NCBI GenBank assembly: GCA_037903355.1
Contig: JBAJFE010000050.1
Span: 62,001-126,000 of the forward strand
Source of the DNA: Trichuris trichiura
Lineage: Eukaryota; Nematoda; Enoplea; Trichinellida; Trichuridae
Direction: 5' to 3'
DNA: 64,000 nt
Made by a program: the position numbers and the translations under genes. Below are positions 45,392 through 56,631 of this stretch, piece by piece (positions within the stretch are counted from its first letter, which is position 1; each line of letters starts with the position of its first letter). The notes beneath the pieces were generated by a model. That model saw nothing but the letters and a program-made list of their open reading frames with translations, had not been told where the DNA came from and did not search any database.

Positions 45392-46362
45392 CAGTTGGCC
45401 CTCGTTATCCGCGGTTAATTCGTCCCGAATTTTGAGCGTTACACCGCGTGAAACGAATTCCGCGTTGTATAGGATACCCTATTAAAGAGGCCAAATAGCT
45501 TGTATTCCAGCCGCGGATTTCATCCTATCCCCTTGAATTCTTTCCGGAACGGTTATGATACCTAGTGATCCTTGGAAGCTTGGTACTACGGAATCTAGCT
45601 ACGAGATAATGACATCAATGAAACTGCGCTTGTCCAGTGGGGCCAGCCATCAGAGTCCTAGCCATTACATACGAGAATGGACGAAAGCAGAATGATTTTT
45701 CTTTAAACGCTTTCGAATCACCTTGCTTTAATGAGCTAAGCGATATACTAGTGCGCCGAATGGGTACGGAGCTGGGGAAATGTAAAATGCACAGGCCCAC
45801 TTAAGCAGAAACACTGAACATCCGATGGAACACATCCACATAGAACGATACGTCTACGGGCAGAAATGTTAGGCGCATCAGGAATCAGACAATTCACCCA
45901 CTTTCTGTAGGTGGGTGCAGATCCCCTGGAGACCGGTCAGCCCTAGGGTTGCTTGAACTTGTTGGTAGCGAAACTTCTCGTCCTAAAATGATAGGCTCCG
46001 CAGCTGCCGGAGCTTTATTTAAAAACATTGTTATAGGGAGCTGTTTCGCCCTTTTCTTCGCTTCATCGAATAAATCCTGTAGCGGTTTCAACGAAGCCGT
46101 TATTCCTCGTGTAACGATGATGCCACGTTCCATGGATGGATCATATTGAACAATCATATCCTTTAAGACCTGCGCTTGCCGGAAAATAGTGGCCAGCTTT
46201 TGCAGCGTCCAATCCGAGGGTTTTTGAGCTTCTGTATCTTCCATAACGTCGTCGTCACTAGCCGTGGGAGATTGCATCAGTTCTTCGAGTTCCTTGTTGG
46301 TGATCGGTTCTCCATAATCTACTGATTATGGAGAACCGTTCACCAACAAGGAACTCGAAGAA
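45392..46362 (-). mobile_element. Truncated Tigger copy (right end only), unit D
   Basis: Starts at TA|CAGTTGGCCCTCGTTATCC, the right terminal repeat of the element at 26022, in reverse orientation. It runs about 0.9 kb into the transposase tail. The minus-strand frame 46277-45894 encodes the acidic C-terminus (SDWTLQKLATIFRQAQVLKD). The left part, including DNA-binding and catalytic domains, is gone. The internal end is a snapback junction (46281-46362) directly joined to array sequence. Confidence 0.88.
46281..46362. repeat. Snapback palindrome, 39-bp arms and 4-nt loop
   Basis: TTCTTCGAGTTCCTTGTTGG (46281) onward is followed after the loop TACT (46320-46323) by its reverse complement (46324-46362) with a single mismatch. 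Both arms derive from the Tigger transposase coding sequence (the part reading EPFTNKELEE). The array sequence resumes at the outer edge. The duplicate is at 59672-59753. Confidence 0.9.
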
Positions 46363-47596
46363 TAACATTGTTTCTCACGGAAAAGAAAGGCATACATTAG
46401 CTTTTCAAACAAAGCGTGCACATAGAGCGGTCTTTCAGGTAAGGTATGTGGGCGCTCTCTATTTGTTCTTTGGAAGACCTGTAACTTATTCGGTCCCGAC
46501 TTTGGGAAACCATGCTCATTCACGCAAAACGAAAATGGTGAACCCGCAGCAGGTCTGCCTTTTCTTGGAGCTTCCAATTTCTTGTAAAACAACTGGTTTA
46601 TTTACTTTCTGGAACCCAACGCCAAAAGTACCGATCCCGCGCGCGGTTTCTGAGTGCAGCGGCTGCTGCTGAGACTTGTGGACGCATCTTGGGTCTTCAG
46701 TCACCTTCACCGCGCAGCACACACGCTACAAAATGCCAAAGTCTAGCAGAACGATGCAGCTAAACTAGGAGCACATCTAGCTTTTCCTGACCCGTAATGT
46801 TCTGTATAAAACAAGAGTTTTATCTACTCTTCTATTTTGATGGTAAAAATCGCACTCACGTGCACAGTTCCTTCGGGAAGGAGCGGCTCATAATGGTTGT
46901 GCATCAACTCGCGTTTTTCAGTGGAGCGCCGTCCCTGACGATTGGAAAACTCAGGGTAAACGAACGAAATCAACCGGGAGCTCTCTGTTTTCTGAAACTT
47001 CAATGTGCTCTATTAAACAACTATTTGATCTACTTTTTCAAATTGAAAGTCCAAAAACCTGATTCCGTGCAAAAAAAATTTTAAAAACTGATCCGTATAA
47101 ATTTTCTCTGAGGACTTCACCAACGCGTTCTGTCTTGTTAGGTTCTGCCAACAAACTGTGTTTTCTTTTTGTTCTTATTTCTAACCATTTTTAAGTGTTT
47201 GCTTTAACTGAATTCACTTTGCACCTTCCCTTAACTTTATAGTTTAGCCCGGCATCCTTTCTAACATTTCCTCCGTGTTGCAGCTTCACTGTAACTTGAA
47301 GTTGTGCTCAGGTTAGATCGTGAAGTATTAGTAATATCGAACTTACATTCTTGAAATTAAAGAGAACAATAGAACAGCGCTCATTAAACGAATAAGCTGC
47401 TGCACGCTGTAATTTGCTGCGTAGTCAGTTTTCAGCGTAAAAATTCCATTACGAAAATGCGCAGCCCTAGGAACCTGCGCATATTTCTTACGGTGTTATA
47501 GTCGGTTGCTTTCGTAGTCACTAGCTGTTGCTGGATGTTCGGCTGGGTTTGCTTGTCCACCATCTGTTTGTATGTGTATAACTCAAGTATGGGTTG

Positions 47597-47654
47597 TATA
47601 AAATGAACAGACTTGGGTGGACAGCGTGCGCAGACGATATTGTCTCGGGTAAGT
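47597..47654 (+). promoter_or_regulatory. TATA / mini-exon / splice-donor module, copy D
   Basis: TATAAAATG, open stretch MNRLGWTACADDIVS plus one base, donor GTAAGT at 47649. A conserved acceptor-like TTTTTCCAGTAG lies about 130 bp downstream. It is 1.7 kb upstream of gene D. Confidence 0.6.
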
Positions 47655-48186
47655 TCACGTCTTTGTGTTCGTAGGGCAGCAGAAAGTAATAGTAGTTTTC
47701 GGGCATATTCGCTTGCGATCGCTACCTACCTTGTCTCATGCGTTAATGCTTAACGCTTGATGTTATCAACTGTTTTTCCAGTAGTTTCCTTCCGATGAGA
47801 TGAAGGTACCGGGTGCTTCTTGTCGTGCACGAATTCACAAACAGAGCTTTCGTGCGCGAGCCGCTTAGAGTCACTGTGACGCCCGCGCAGTGTCAGTAAG
47901 GCTCCGTTTCTTAATTCGTGTGCACTTAAAAGCATCTGTTACTCTTACGTCGCGCCCAAGAAACAGCAGCAAAGCACAAAGTGATAGCATGAATCGTGGC
48001 AGCTGGAACCAAAGAAGCTATATCTTGAAACATGTGTTTAGTAATTATATTTTATTCCTTGAAAATCAGGAATTCTTGCACTCGATTTCAAGTCTTCCGT
48101 AGACCTTTTAAGCGATGATAGCGTCCGTTGGGGCAGCGCAGTTTCTATTCGAAAAACTTGGTTACGCATTTTGTTGTTATCCTTAA

Positions 48187-48495
48187 GCTGCGTGCCATTT
48201 TGTCGCTGCGCCGCTCGTTTCTGTTAATAATTATATTTCTAAGCTGCCTACCGAAGTGCGCTCTTTTACATTTAACGTTTTTCAAAAAGTTGTTCTCCTA
48301 ATGAAGTTACAAGAAGCTGTTCTCGCTAATTTCGTTGCTCCGAAAATTTATGGCTCCTTCCAGAGTGACACTCCCGTTCTCGTTGTTGAATTCCTGTTAC
48401 GACCAGTACAAAATTTGCGTAGACTGCTTCACTATAGACAGAAGAGAACGCAACATAATGCTCGACGCAGCAGTACAGTCTTCAGGGACAAATAG
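48187..48495 (+). other. Conserved open segment 1, unit D
   Basis: Copy of 42145-42480 with a shorter end (SSTVFRDK, stop). See that entry for the case for and against coding. Confidence 0.3.
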
Positions 48496-49228
48496 TACAG
48501 TGTGAAGACATGTAGAAATCATAACATATTTGGACACTTATTAGTAGGGATCATTTCCTCTAACAATTTACCTAATGGATCTGCTGTTAAACTATTGTAT
48601 TATTTTCTGTGAATTTCTGTGGTTTTGCGCGGCTGTGAAGTACAGTGCACTTTGGCTCTGCTACTACCAAATGACGCTTAGTAATTTTATCGACAGTTGT
48701 ACGGGCAAGCTATTTCCAATTTAAGCTTTCAATCTTAAACATTCGTGCTCAAGCAATTAGTTTCATTTATCGCTGAGTGTCGCTCGAATAGCATGCGTAT
48801 TGCCAGCGTAGCCCAAGAAAACAAAAAAAAATACAGCGTAGCTTCAAAGATTTTCAGTGATGCTCAAAACCGTACCGCATTTTTGAATAGACTATACCAT
48901 CGTTGCGCGGAAGTCGTTTCGATCAGGCTGCAACGGCAGCAATACTTCGGCGTTAAAAATTAAAATGTAACGCAACTTTCAAACTTCAGTTCGGTACGTA
49001 TGGCGGTTAGTAGTAAACGGAACGCTTAATCTGTCGTTTCAAGACATTGCTTCTTTAGTTCGTTATACACAAAAACCATTTTTTACACGCTCGCAGAAGG
49101 ACGGCGCGCGAAAGCACTTTAAAATATTTGTAAGTTTCCTGCTTACGATTCTGCGATAGTGAAAACTGGAGAAAATTCTGTAAATGACATGCAGGTAGTG
49201 CCTGCACACTCTTTACGCACTGAAGCAG

Positions 49229-49235
49229 TATATAA
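49229..49235 (+). promoter_or_regulatory. Core promoter of gene D (TATATAA)
   Basis: TATATAAGGC in the block shared by units C-F, preceded by ACACTCTTTACGCACTGAAG and followed by a CAGTATACAGTC initiator-like sequence. The ATG is 59 bp after the first T of the box. Confidence 0.65.
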
Positions 49236-49287
49236 GGCTATTCACCAGTATACAGTCCCTACGTTGTGAAACATACTGTCTCCGAGA

Positions 49288-49620
49288 ATGCAGTATTTTG
49301 ACTTGATTATTTTTGCGCTAATTTTCTTCTTGTCCAGCTGGGTGCTCTACGTCATGGAGCAAATGCTACGAGTCGATGAGGAGAGAGACCGTGGGCAAGA
49401 GACGCCCGCGCCCGACAGTCCGCGATTAGACGCGGCGGTAAGCGCGGCGGCAGAAGCGCCGCGGACGACGCGGGCGGCCAGGCGGAGGCCGCCCAGAGGG
49501 AGGGCGCCCACAGAGACGGCGCTGAGAGAGAGGACGCCGACAGGAAGGGGGCCGACAGGGCCCCCAGTACGGTCAATAAACCTCCGAAGTAGGAGGATTG
49601 TAATAACGTCAAACGAGTAA
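49288..49620 (+). CDS. Array small-gene family member, unit D (110 aa)
   Basis: A short protein of unknown function. Residues about 4-22 form a hydrophobic segment (FDLIIFALIFFLSSWVLYVM), followed by the family's EQMLRVDEE. An Ala/Pro-rich linker leads to a basic region (RTTRAARRRPPRGRAP and on) and the end GPTGPPVRSINLRSRRIVI then TSNE. It may be a signal anchor with an exposed cationic tail, or a secreted precursor cut at the RRR sites. TATA box, initiator, short leader and polyadenylation signal are all present and no intron is needed. The opposite strand also has a long frame, but that is a by-product of the GC-rich repeats. The copy in unit F is identical in protein sequence. Confidence 0.65.
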   Translation: MQYFDLIIFALIFFLSSWVLYVMEQMLRVDEERDRGQETPAPDSPRLDAAVSAAAEAPRTTRAARRRPPRGRAPTETALRERTPTGRGPTGPPVRSINLRSRRIVITSNE

Positions 49621-49669
49621 AAAATTTTTTGTTCCTCTTTTGATCAAGAATTTTAAAAGATGGATTTTG

Positions 49670-49675
49670 AATAAA
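49670..49675 (+). terminator. Polyadenylation signal, unit D
   Basis: GGATTTTGAATAAAATATTT, 50 bp after the stop codon, conserved in units E and F. Confidence 0.7.
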
Positions 49676-49680
49676 ATATT

Positions 49681-50700
49681 TTGATATTCCTAGCTTGTTG
49701 TTGTTCTCTTGCGGCATTGTTAGTCTGCTAAGCTATGAGCTATGCGCGGCAACTAGTTGAGCGACTATTAGCGAGCAAGTGCTCAGCGGCTACACAGAAT
49801 GCTATGCTCAGGTTGGAAGACAATGTTACGAGCTCACTTTGAAAACTGTTTACGACCGCTGTCCGTCATTCTATCAATACCGGCAAGTGCTTGGTTGAAT
49901 AATTTGTTTTTGATGCTCTTTGCAGTCACTTTAGAGCTTCAACGTAGTGATCCGTCCGCAACAAATGCAACAACAGCGTCTGATCAAGCAAGTCGAATTT
50001 CGAAGAAAAACGTATCCTTTTCGGGAGAACCTTTCGCATATTCAACGCAACAGCGGGATGAAAAATACCTTGGCGGCAGCTTACCTCTTCCTGACCGTTA
50101 TACCTCAGTGCCTTGCGTGATTAATACATTTTCCAAGCTGGATGCAACTTGATTTCTTTATACAAACAATACTTCTCCCAGAAAAAGGAGACGTAAAATG
50201 ACTTTTGAAGCCCAGCTTTCCTCCGCAGTCGGCTTTGAAGATTGGTTTGTCTACGCTCCCTATTCCTTACTTGGGGTGCGGAAAAAAGTTTCTTGATTAT
50301 GACTCCTCTTGCGCGTAAAACATAATCGATCAGATGATAAGTCAACGTAAAAACAGAATTAAGTAAGTCAGCATTTACCTACACAATCGTGCGGTCTTGC
50401 CGAAAAGGTTAGCCAAATTAGTGTACGATTTGTCTTCAGGCTGGAGCAGTAAAAGAGAGCCCTGAACGCTCAAACGCTAAGCGGAAGCTACCGTAGTTTT
50501 AATGTGCTACTCCATGGTTATGTTTTTCTATTAGTACGTCTATCTGCAGTAAAACGTGAAGCTTAAATTCAAAGACAAAGACGGTAAAGCCCGCGCATTT
50601 TTCCGAATAGAGTTTATCCGTCAGCTTGACCTAGCAATCGCAACGATGACAGAGAGAAAAAAACAATGAAAAGAGGTTATTCATGCTCAAATTAAGCTTT
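49681..50700. repeat. Opening block of a further array unit, then unrecognised sequence
   Basis: 49700-50340 matches the opening blocks of the other units (GCTAAGCTATGAGCTATGCG and on), so another unit started here. After about 50340 the array homology is lost. This stretch is repeated at 63091-64000 by the 13.4-kb duplication. No gene is recognised. Confidence 0.6.
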
Positions 50701-50734
50701 TTTGAGTCCTAATCAATTGCTGGTTCCACTGGCA

Positions 50735-51004
50735 TACTGTAGGTTTGCTCGCCATCCGTTCTGCTTTTGCCTAAGGCTAAGCCAAAACATAAGGTTGACA
50801 CTCTCGGTTCGGCTTACGAGAAGGGAGAGTATAATCGTTTGAATGTTTTCCAATAACAGCAGAGCAGAATGCTTCCATTCTTACAAGAAACGAACCTGCA
50901 CATACTAACCAGCTGGCGGAAAATCTGTCTACAAATCGAACAATCCAGTCAAATTCAAAATGAAACTCCGGTAAATCTTTACCTATGTTGAAGCCTGTAT
51001 ACAA
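50735..51004 (-). pseudogene. Decayed relative of the minus-strand gene at 29.1 kb
   Basis: On the minus strand, GATGGCGAG preceded by GCCTTAG aligns with the 23-nt microexon at 29417-29439 and its acceptor. The donor GT has become CA here. An open frame upstream (50777-51004, with YTGFNIGKDLPEF) is a possible relic of the preceding exon, at low similarity. The microexon match is the firmer part. Confidence 0.35.
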
Positions 51005-51960
51005 GGTTAATGTTCACGTTTCAGCTTGACGCAGGAGCAGAATTAAATTGACGGCAGTGCTACAGTATGAAAATGGCCCCGGGTGGCAAAGGAGTCAAAA
51101 AGGAAGTCTAATAACTAAATATGAAAGTATAAATGCGATTTTACTTTATGTCTGAGCCCCTTCTTGGTTTATCGTCAGCTTACAAAGCGCTAAACGTCCC
51201 AAAAATTTAAAACTCACATGTCTTTATTCCTTAGCAATACTCAGGAACGCCAAAGGCGCTAGCCCACTCCTTTGCCTAAAAGGAGTAAACGCTGACGAGT
51301 TTCTATTCGGGCAAGTAAGTACAAAACCTAATGTCGCAGCGGTACAGCAATAAACATTCGCGCATTTTCACATCCCGCTATTCGGCAAACTTTCCAGACA
51401 AGAAGCCAATGTCCCGTAGAACCACGTTAATGTCCTTCTTATTCTACGAACTTTTGAAGCACTGCTTAAACATCTTTGCAACCGAGTCGTCTTTGGAGGG
51501 CCCACTTTACGCGAACACTTTGCCAGGTTGAGGGTGACGGCGCTAACTTACTGCAGCGAGCAACAATTTCATTTTTTTATTCCCTATCCGCACAGGCGGA
51601 CATAGTACAAATGCTCTCCGGTATCTCGTATTAGCAAAGCAACGTGCATACAGCGCTTTGGAAAAGCTTCCTGGAAATGTCGTACAAGCTTAACGGTAGT
51701 ATTAGTACCCAGCAGGCTAATAGAACACTGCACCTTTTTTAACTAGGCGATGGATTTCCATAACATCTATAGCACATGCATGACCTCTAGCCCTTTGCTG
51801 GAGTCTGAAATTAAAGCGAAGCAAATTGGTAGAAATGTTTGTAGGGCACTTGCTTTCGTTGATTTCGGACTCTATCAACGGCGTAGAGAACATATCGTAT
51901 AGAAGTTAGCTTAATCAATAGGACGCTATTGCAGATTCGAGCTGCTTTCTCAACTGCAGT
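51005..51960. other. No gene seen
   Basis: No conserved frame or array block is recognised in this stretch. Confidence 0.45.
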
Positions 51961-52715
51961 TTAGCGATGGGTAAATTCCTTCCCGTAAAGCTGCTTTCTC
52001 ATTATGCAATGCCCAGCGCGTTAGCAACATTTTTCTCAAAAAGTTCATACCAGTTTTCTGCGGGTACAATTTATTTCTACTCCTTTGCCTGTATCGGAAT
52101 GGACGTACGTATCTCGTTTATCGAAAGCAAAAACGCTGAAATACATGAGCAACGCTGCGCGTATCGAGTTTAGCAGACGCAGACACGATTTTGACCATCT
52201 CTCGTAGGAAATTGCGAAAAAATACTGGAAAATGTCACCGTTTACAATGGAAGAATTCACAATCGTTTCGGAAATAACGCCAGTTCGCTCGGAGTGCGAA
52301 GAATTTGGAATAAATGCGCCAACTTTCGACGGCAGAAGTACCACAACCAACGCTACTTGAAAATCCATAATTCGTCTACTCCATTTGAAGACGTCTGTAT
52401 ACCTATCAAGGGTTGCATGTGTTCTAACCTATGCAATTCTCACTCACGGTCTTTTCCTGCCCATTTTCTTGTTGCTCATAGAAGACGTATCATGTTGTTG
52501 CTGCGCCACTCGTTTCTGTGAATAATTATGTCTCTAAGCTACTTAGCGAAGTGCGCTCTTCCACAGCTAATGTTTTTCAAAAGCTTATTCTCTCAGCCCG
52601 GTTACTAAGTTACGCAATTTCGCTGCTCGGCAAACTTATGGCACCTTCCCGCGTCAAACGTCTACTCTCATCAGTAATTGCTGCTTCGACGAATCTAAAA
52701 TTTCAAAGTTTCATA
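51961..52715 (+). repeat. Old, diverged array-related unit
   Basis: 52075-52240 matches 33500-33680. 52340-52410 resembles the CTTGAAAATC .. CTATCAAG region of units C-F, and 52490-52715 is a diverged copy of open segment 1. The order agrees with other units, so this is probably the remains of an older one whose 3' end was replaced by the Tigger relic that follows. Confidence 0.55.
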
Positions 52716-52721
52716 TACGAG

Positions 52722-53213
52722 TGGCCCTCCTTATCCGCGGGTTTCTAAACCCGCTCATCATCTGGCGCAAAATAGTGACGTCACCTTTTGCACGGCAGTA
52801 CACGAGAAGAGCCTGGAGCTGTCAGTGGTTGCTAGAAGCGTTTGTGGGGAGACCTAGTCACTGAATAAGAACACTTAGGTGCAATCGATGAGGAGGTCAT
52901 GCAGATAGCGAACATTTCCAAAAATTTGGTAGGCTATGGTTCCTACTACGCCATAGAAGATGACATCAGGGAGCACATAGAAGATTGTGTAAGACGATTC
53001 GCTGAGGAGGAACTTGAGGAACTGATACAAGCACCTGCAGGCTGCGACGACGACAATATGAAAAATACAGACGCTCAGATGAACTCGGATTAGAGGATGC
53101 AAAAGCATGCCAGTATTTTCAAGCAAGCGTAGGTGCCAAGGGTTACGACTGCTGACTGCGATCTATCCGTAAAACGTGGCATCATGCTTACTCGAAGAAT
53201 CACGCTTTCGTTG
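52722..53213 (+). mobile_element. Internally deleted Tigger derivative
   Basis: Begins GAGTGGCCCTCCTTATCCGC (a degraded left terminal repeat), keeps the CRE palindrome TGACGTCA (52776-52783), then jumps to the late transposase region. There a frame reads GSYYAIEDDIREHIEDC and EEELEELIQAP. It lacks DNA-binding and catalytic domains and the right terminus, and ends abruptly at array sequence (CTACGAGCTATGCGCGG). Confidence 0.8.
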
Positions 53214-54944
53214 CTACGAGCTATGCGCGGCAACTAGTTGAGTGACCATTAGCGGTCAACTGCTCAGCGGATACAGGCAATGTTATGCTCAGGTTGGAAG
53301 ACAATCTTACGAGCTCAGTTTAAAACTGCGTACGTGTTGCCAGGCGGTTCATAAGGTGAAAACGATGTTCATGTTCAGTCCACTGGCTGTACGGACCGCG
53401 GCAGTTCCTCGCTAGAATAATTCTACTTTGGTTCTCTTTTGGTCACTTTAGCTACAAGGTGGCGATTCGCCAGAACCCTTAAGCACAGCGTCCCATTGAT
53501 CGTGTTTTATTTCGAAGAAAAACGAACGTCTTTTAAAGGAACTTTTTAGACATTCAATGAAACAGCGCGATGAAAAATCCTGACCTACATCCAATTCCCT
53601 TGCGAAGCATACGTTATGAATTTCCCTCAGCCGGACCGTTAGATCTAAGTGTCTTACTTGACTGATGTATTTTCCAAGCAGGATACATACAACTTAATTG
53701 GCTCACAATAACATTGTTTCTCACGGAAAAGAAAGGCATACATTAGCTTTTGAAACAAAGCGTGCACATAGAGCGGTCTTTGAGGTAAGGTTTGTAGCGC
53801 TCTCTATTTGTTCTTTGGAAGATCTGTAACTTATTCCCTTTCGACTTTGGGGAACCATGCTGATTCACGCAAAACGAAAATGGTGAACCCGGCGCACGTC
53901 TGCCTTTTCTTGGAGCTTCGAGTTTCTTGTAAAAAAAATTGGTTTACTTACTTTCTGGAACCGAACGCCAAAAGTACCGATCCCGCGCGCAGTTTTTGAG
54001 GGCAGCGGCTGCTGCTGAGACTTGTGCACAAATCTGCGGCGTTCAGTGGCCTTCACCGCGCAGCAGACACACTACAAAATGCCAAAGTCTAGCAGAACGA
54101 TGCAGGTAAACTACGAGCATATCTAGCTTTTCCTGAACCGTAACGTTCTCTATAAAACAACAGTTTTATCTACTCTTTTATTTTGGCGGCAAAAATCGCG
54201 CTCACGTGCACAGTTCCTTAGGGAAGGAGCGCCTCATATCGGTTGCGCATCAATTCGCGTTTTTCAGTGAAGCGCCGTCCGTAAAGATTTGAAAATTCAG
54301 GGTAAACAAACGAAATCACCCTGGAGCTCTCTCTTTTCTGAAACCTTAATGTGCTCTATTTAACAACTATTTGATCTACTTTTTCAAATTGAAAGTCCAA
54401 AAAACTGATCGCGTGCAAAAAAAAATTTTTAAAACTGTTCCGTATATATTTTCTCTGAGGAGTTCACCAACGCGTTCTGTGTTGTTCGGTTCTACCGACA
54501 AACTGTCTTTTCTTTTTGTTCTTATTTCTAACCATTTTTAAGTGTTTGCTTTAACTGAATTCACTTTGCACCTTCCCTTAACTTTATAGTTTAGCCCGGC
54601 ATCCTTTCTAACATTTCCTCCGTGTTGCAGCTTCACTGTAACTTGAAGTTGTGCTCAGGTTAGATCGTGAAGTATTAGTAATATCGAACTTACATTCTTG
54701 AAATTAAAAGAGAACAATAGAACAGCGCTCATTAAACGAATAAGCTGCTGCACGCTGTAATTTGCTGCGTAGTCAGTTTTCAGCGTAAAAATTCCATTAC
54801 GAAAATGCGCAGCCCTAGGAACCTGCGCATATTTCTTACGGTGTTATAGTCGGTTGCTTTCGTAGTCACTAGCTGTTGCTGGATGTTCGGCTGGGTTTGC
54901 TTGTCCACCATCTGTTTGTATGTGTATAACTCAAGTATGGGTTG

Positions 54945-55002
54945 TATAAAATGAACAGACTTGGGTGGACAGCGTGCGCAGACGATATTGTCTCGGGTAA
55001 GT
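54945..55002 (+). promoter_or_regulatory. TATA / mini-exon / splice-donor module, copy E
   Basis: TATAAAATG, the same open stretch as unit D, donor GTAAGT at 54997. Confidence 0.6.
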
Positions 55003-55534
55003 TCACGTCTTTGTGTTCGTAGGGCAGCAGAAAGTAATAGTAGTTTTCGGGCATATTCGCTTGCGATCGCTACCTACCTTGTCTCATGCGTTAATGCTTA
55101 ACGCTTGATGTTATCAACTGTTTTTCCAGTAGTTTCCTTCCGATGAGATGAAGGTACCGGGTGCTTCTTGTCGTGCACGAATTCACAAACAGAGCTTTCG
55201 TGCGCGAGCCGCTTAGAGTCACTGTGACGCCCGCGCAGTGTCAGTAAGGCTCCGTTTCTTAATTCGTGTGCATTTAAAAGCATCTGTTACTCTTACGTCG
55301 CGCCCAAGAAACAGCAGCAAAGCACTAAGTGACAGCATGAATCGTGGCAGCTGGAACCAAAGAAGCTATATCTTGAAACATGTGTTTAGTAATTATATCT
55401 TATTCCTTGAAAATCAGGAATTCTTGCACTCGATTTCAAGTCTTCCGTAGACCTTTTAAGCGATGATAGCGTCCGTTGGGGCAGCGCAGTTTCTATTCGA
55501 AAAACTTGGTTACGCATTTTGTTGTTATCCTTAA

Positions 55535-55843
55535 GCTGCGTGCCATTTTGTCGCTGCGCCGCTCGTTTCTGTTAATAATTATATTTCTAAGCTGCCTACC
55601 GAAGTGCGCTCTTTTACATTTAACGTTTTTCAAAAAGTTGTTCTCCTAATGAAGTTACAAGAAGCTGCTCTCGCTAATTTCGTTGCTCCGAAAATTTATG
55701 GCTCCTTCCAGAGTGACACTCCCGTTCTCGTTGTTGAATTCCTGTTACGACCAGTACAAAATTTGCGTAGACTGCTTCACTATAGACAGAAGAGAACGCA
55801 ACATAATGCTCGACGCAGCAGTACAGTCTTCAGGGACAAATAG
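55535..55843 (+). other. Conserved open segment 1, unit E
   Basis: Nearly identical to 48187-48495, with one amino-acid change (LQEAVLAN to LQEAALAN). See the unit C entry. Confidence 0.3.
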
Positions 55844-56572
55844 TACAGTGTGAAGACATGTAGAAATCATAACATATTTGGACACTTATTAGTAGGGATC
55901 ATTTCCCCTAACAATTTACCTAATGGATCTGCTGTTAAACTATTGTATTATTTTCTGTGAATGTCTGTGGTTTTGCGCGGCTGTGAAGTACAGTGCATTT
56001 TGGCTCTGCTACTACCAAATGACGCTTAGTAATTTTATCGACAGTTGTACGGGCAAGCTATTTCCAATTTAAGCTTTCAATCTTAAACATTCGTACTCAA
56101 GCAATTAGTTTCATTTATCGCTGAGTGTCGCTCGAATAGCATGCGTATTGCCAGCGTAGCCCAAGAAAAAAAAAATACAGCGTAGCTTCAAACATTTTCA
56201 GTGATGCTCAAAACCGTACCGCATTTTTGAATAGACTATAGCATCGTTGCGCGGAAGTCGTTTCGATCAGGCTGCAACGGCAGCAATACTTCTGCGTTAA
56301 AAATTAAAATGTAACGCAACTTTCAAAATTCAGTTCGATACGTATGGCGGTTAGTAGTAAACGGAACGCTTAATCTGTCGTTTCAAGACATTGCTTCTTT
56401 AGTTCGTTATATACAAAAACCATTTTTTACACGCTCGCAGAAGGACGGCGCGCGAAAGCACTTTAAAATATTTGTAAGTTTCCTGCGTACGATTCTGCGA
56501 TAGTGAAAACTGGAGAAAATTCTGTAAATGACATGCAGGTAGTGCCTGCACGCTCTTTACGCACTGAAGCAG

Positions 56573-56579
56573 TATATAA
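56573..56579 (+). promoter_or_regulatory. Core promoter of gene E (TATATAA)
   Basis: Same context as units D and F, 59 bp before the start codon. Confidence 0.65.
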
Positions 56580-56631
56580 GGCTATTCACCAGTATACAGT
56601 CCCTACGTTGTGAAACATACTGTCTCCGAGA

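Larger units (their letters stand above)
43646..49680 (+). repeat. Array unit D
   Basis: A 6-kb unit, longer than B and C because extra material (a 44.2-kb open frame, mariner HTH, tRNA-Lys-like sequence, Tigger fragment) sits between its first and second blocks. It then continues with the blocks at 46363-47100, the mini-exon module at 47597, two conserved open segments and gene D. Unit F is its close copy 13,391 bp to the right. Confidence 0.85.
43650..50609 (+). repeat. Higher-order duplication, left copy (offset 13,391 bp)
   Basis: Aligns end to end with 57041-64000 and probably continues past the window. Identity varies by block. I estimate roughly 88% at 43.7-44.2 kb, mid-90s at 44.2-45.35 kb, almost 100% at 45.4-47.04 kb, lower again at 47.05-47.72 kb, and almost 100% from 47.72 kb on. 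Confidence 0.9.

Noticed and set aside
47521..47706. 61-codon minus-strand frame repeated in every array unit (MPENYYYFLLPYEHKD)
   Set aside because: It overlaps the TATA/mini-exon module in reverse. Its C-terminus frameshifts in unit B, and the plus-strand signals explain the conservation better.
49352..49717. 121-codon minus-strand frame rich in Leu/Ser/Ala opposite gene D
   Set aside because: An antisense by-product of the GC-rich repetitive coding DNA; it has no start context or termination signal of its own.
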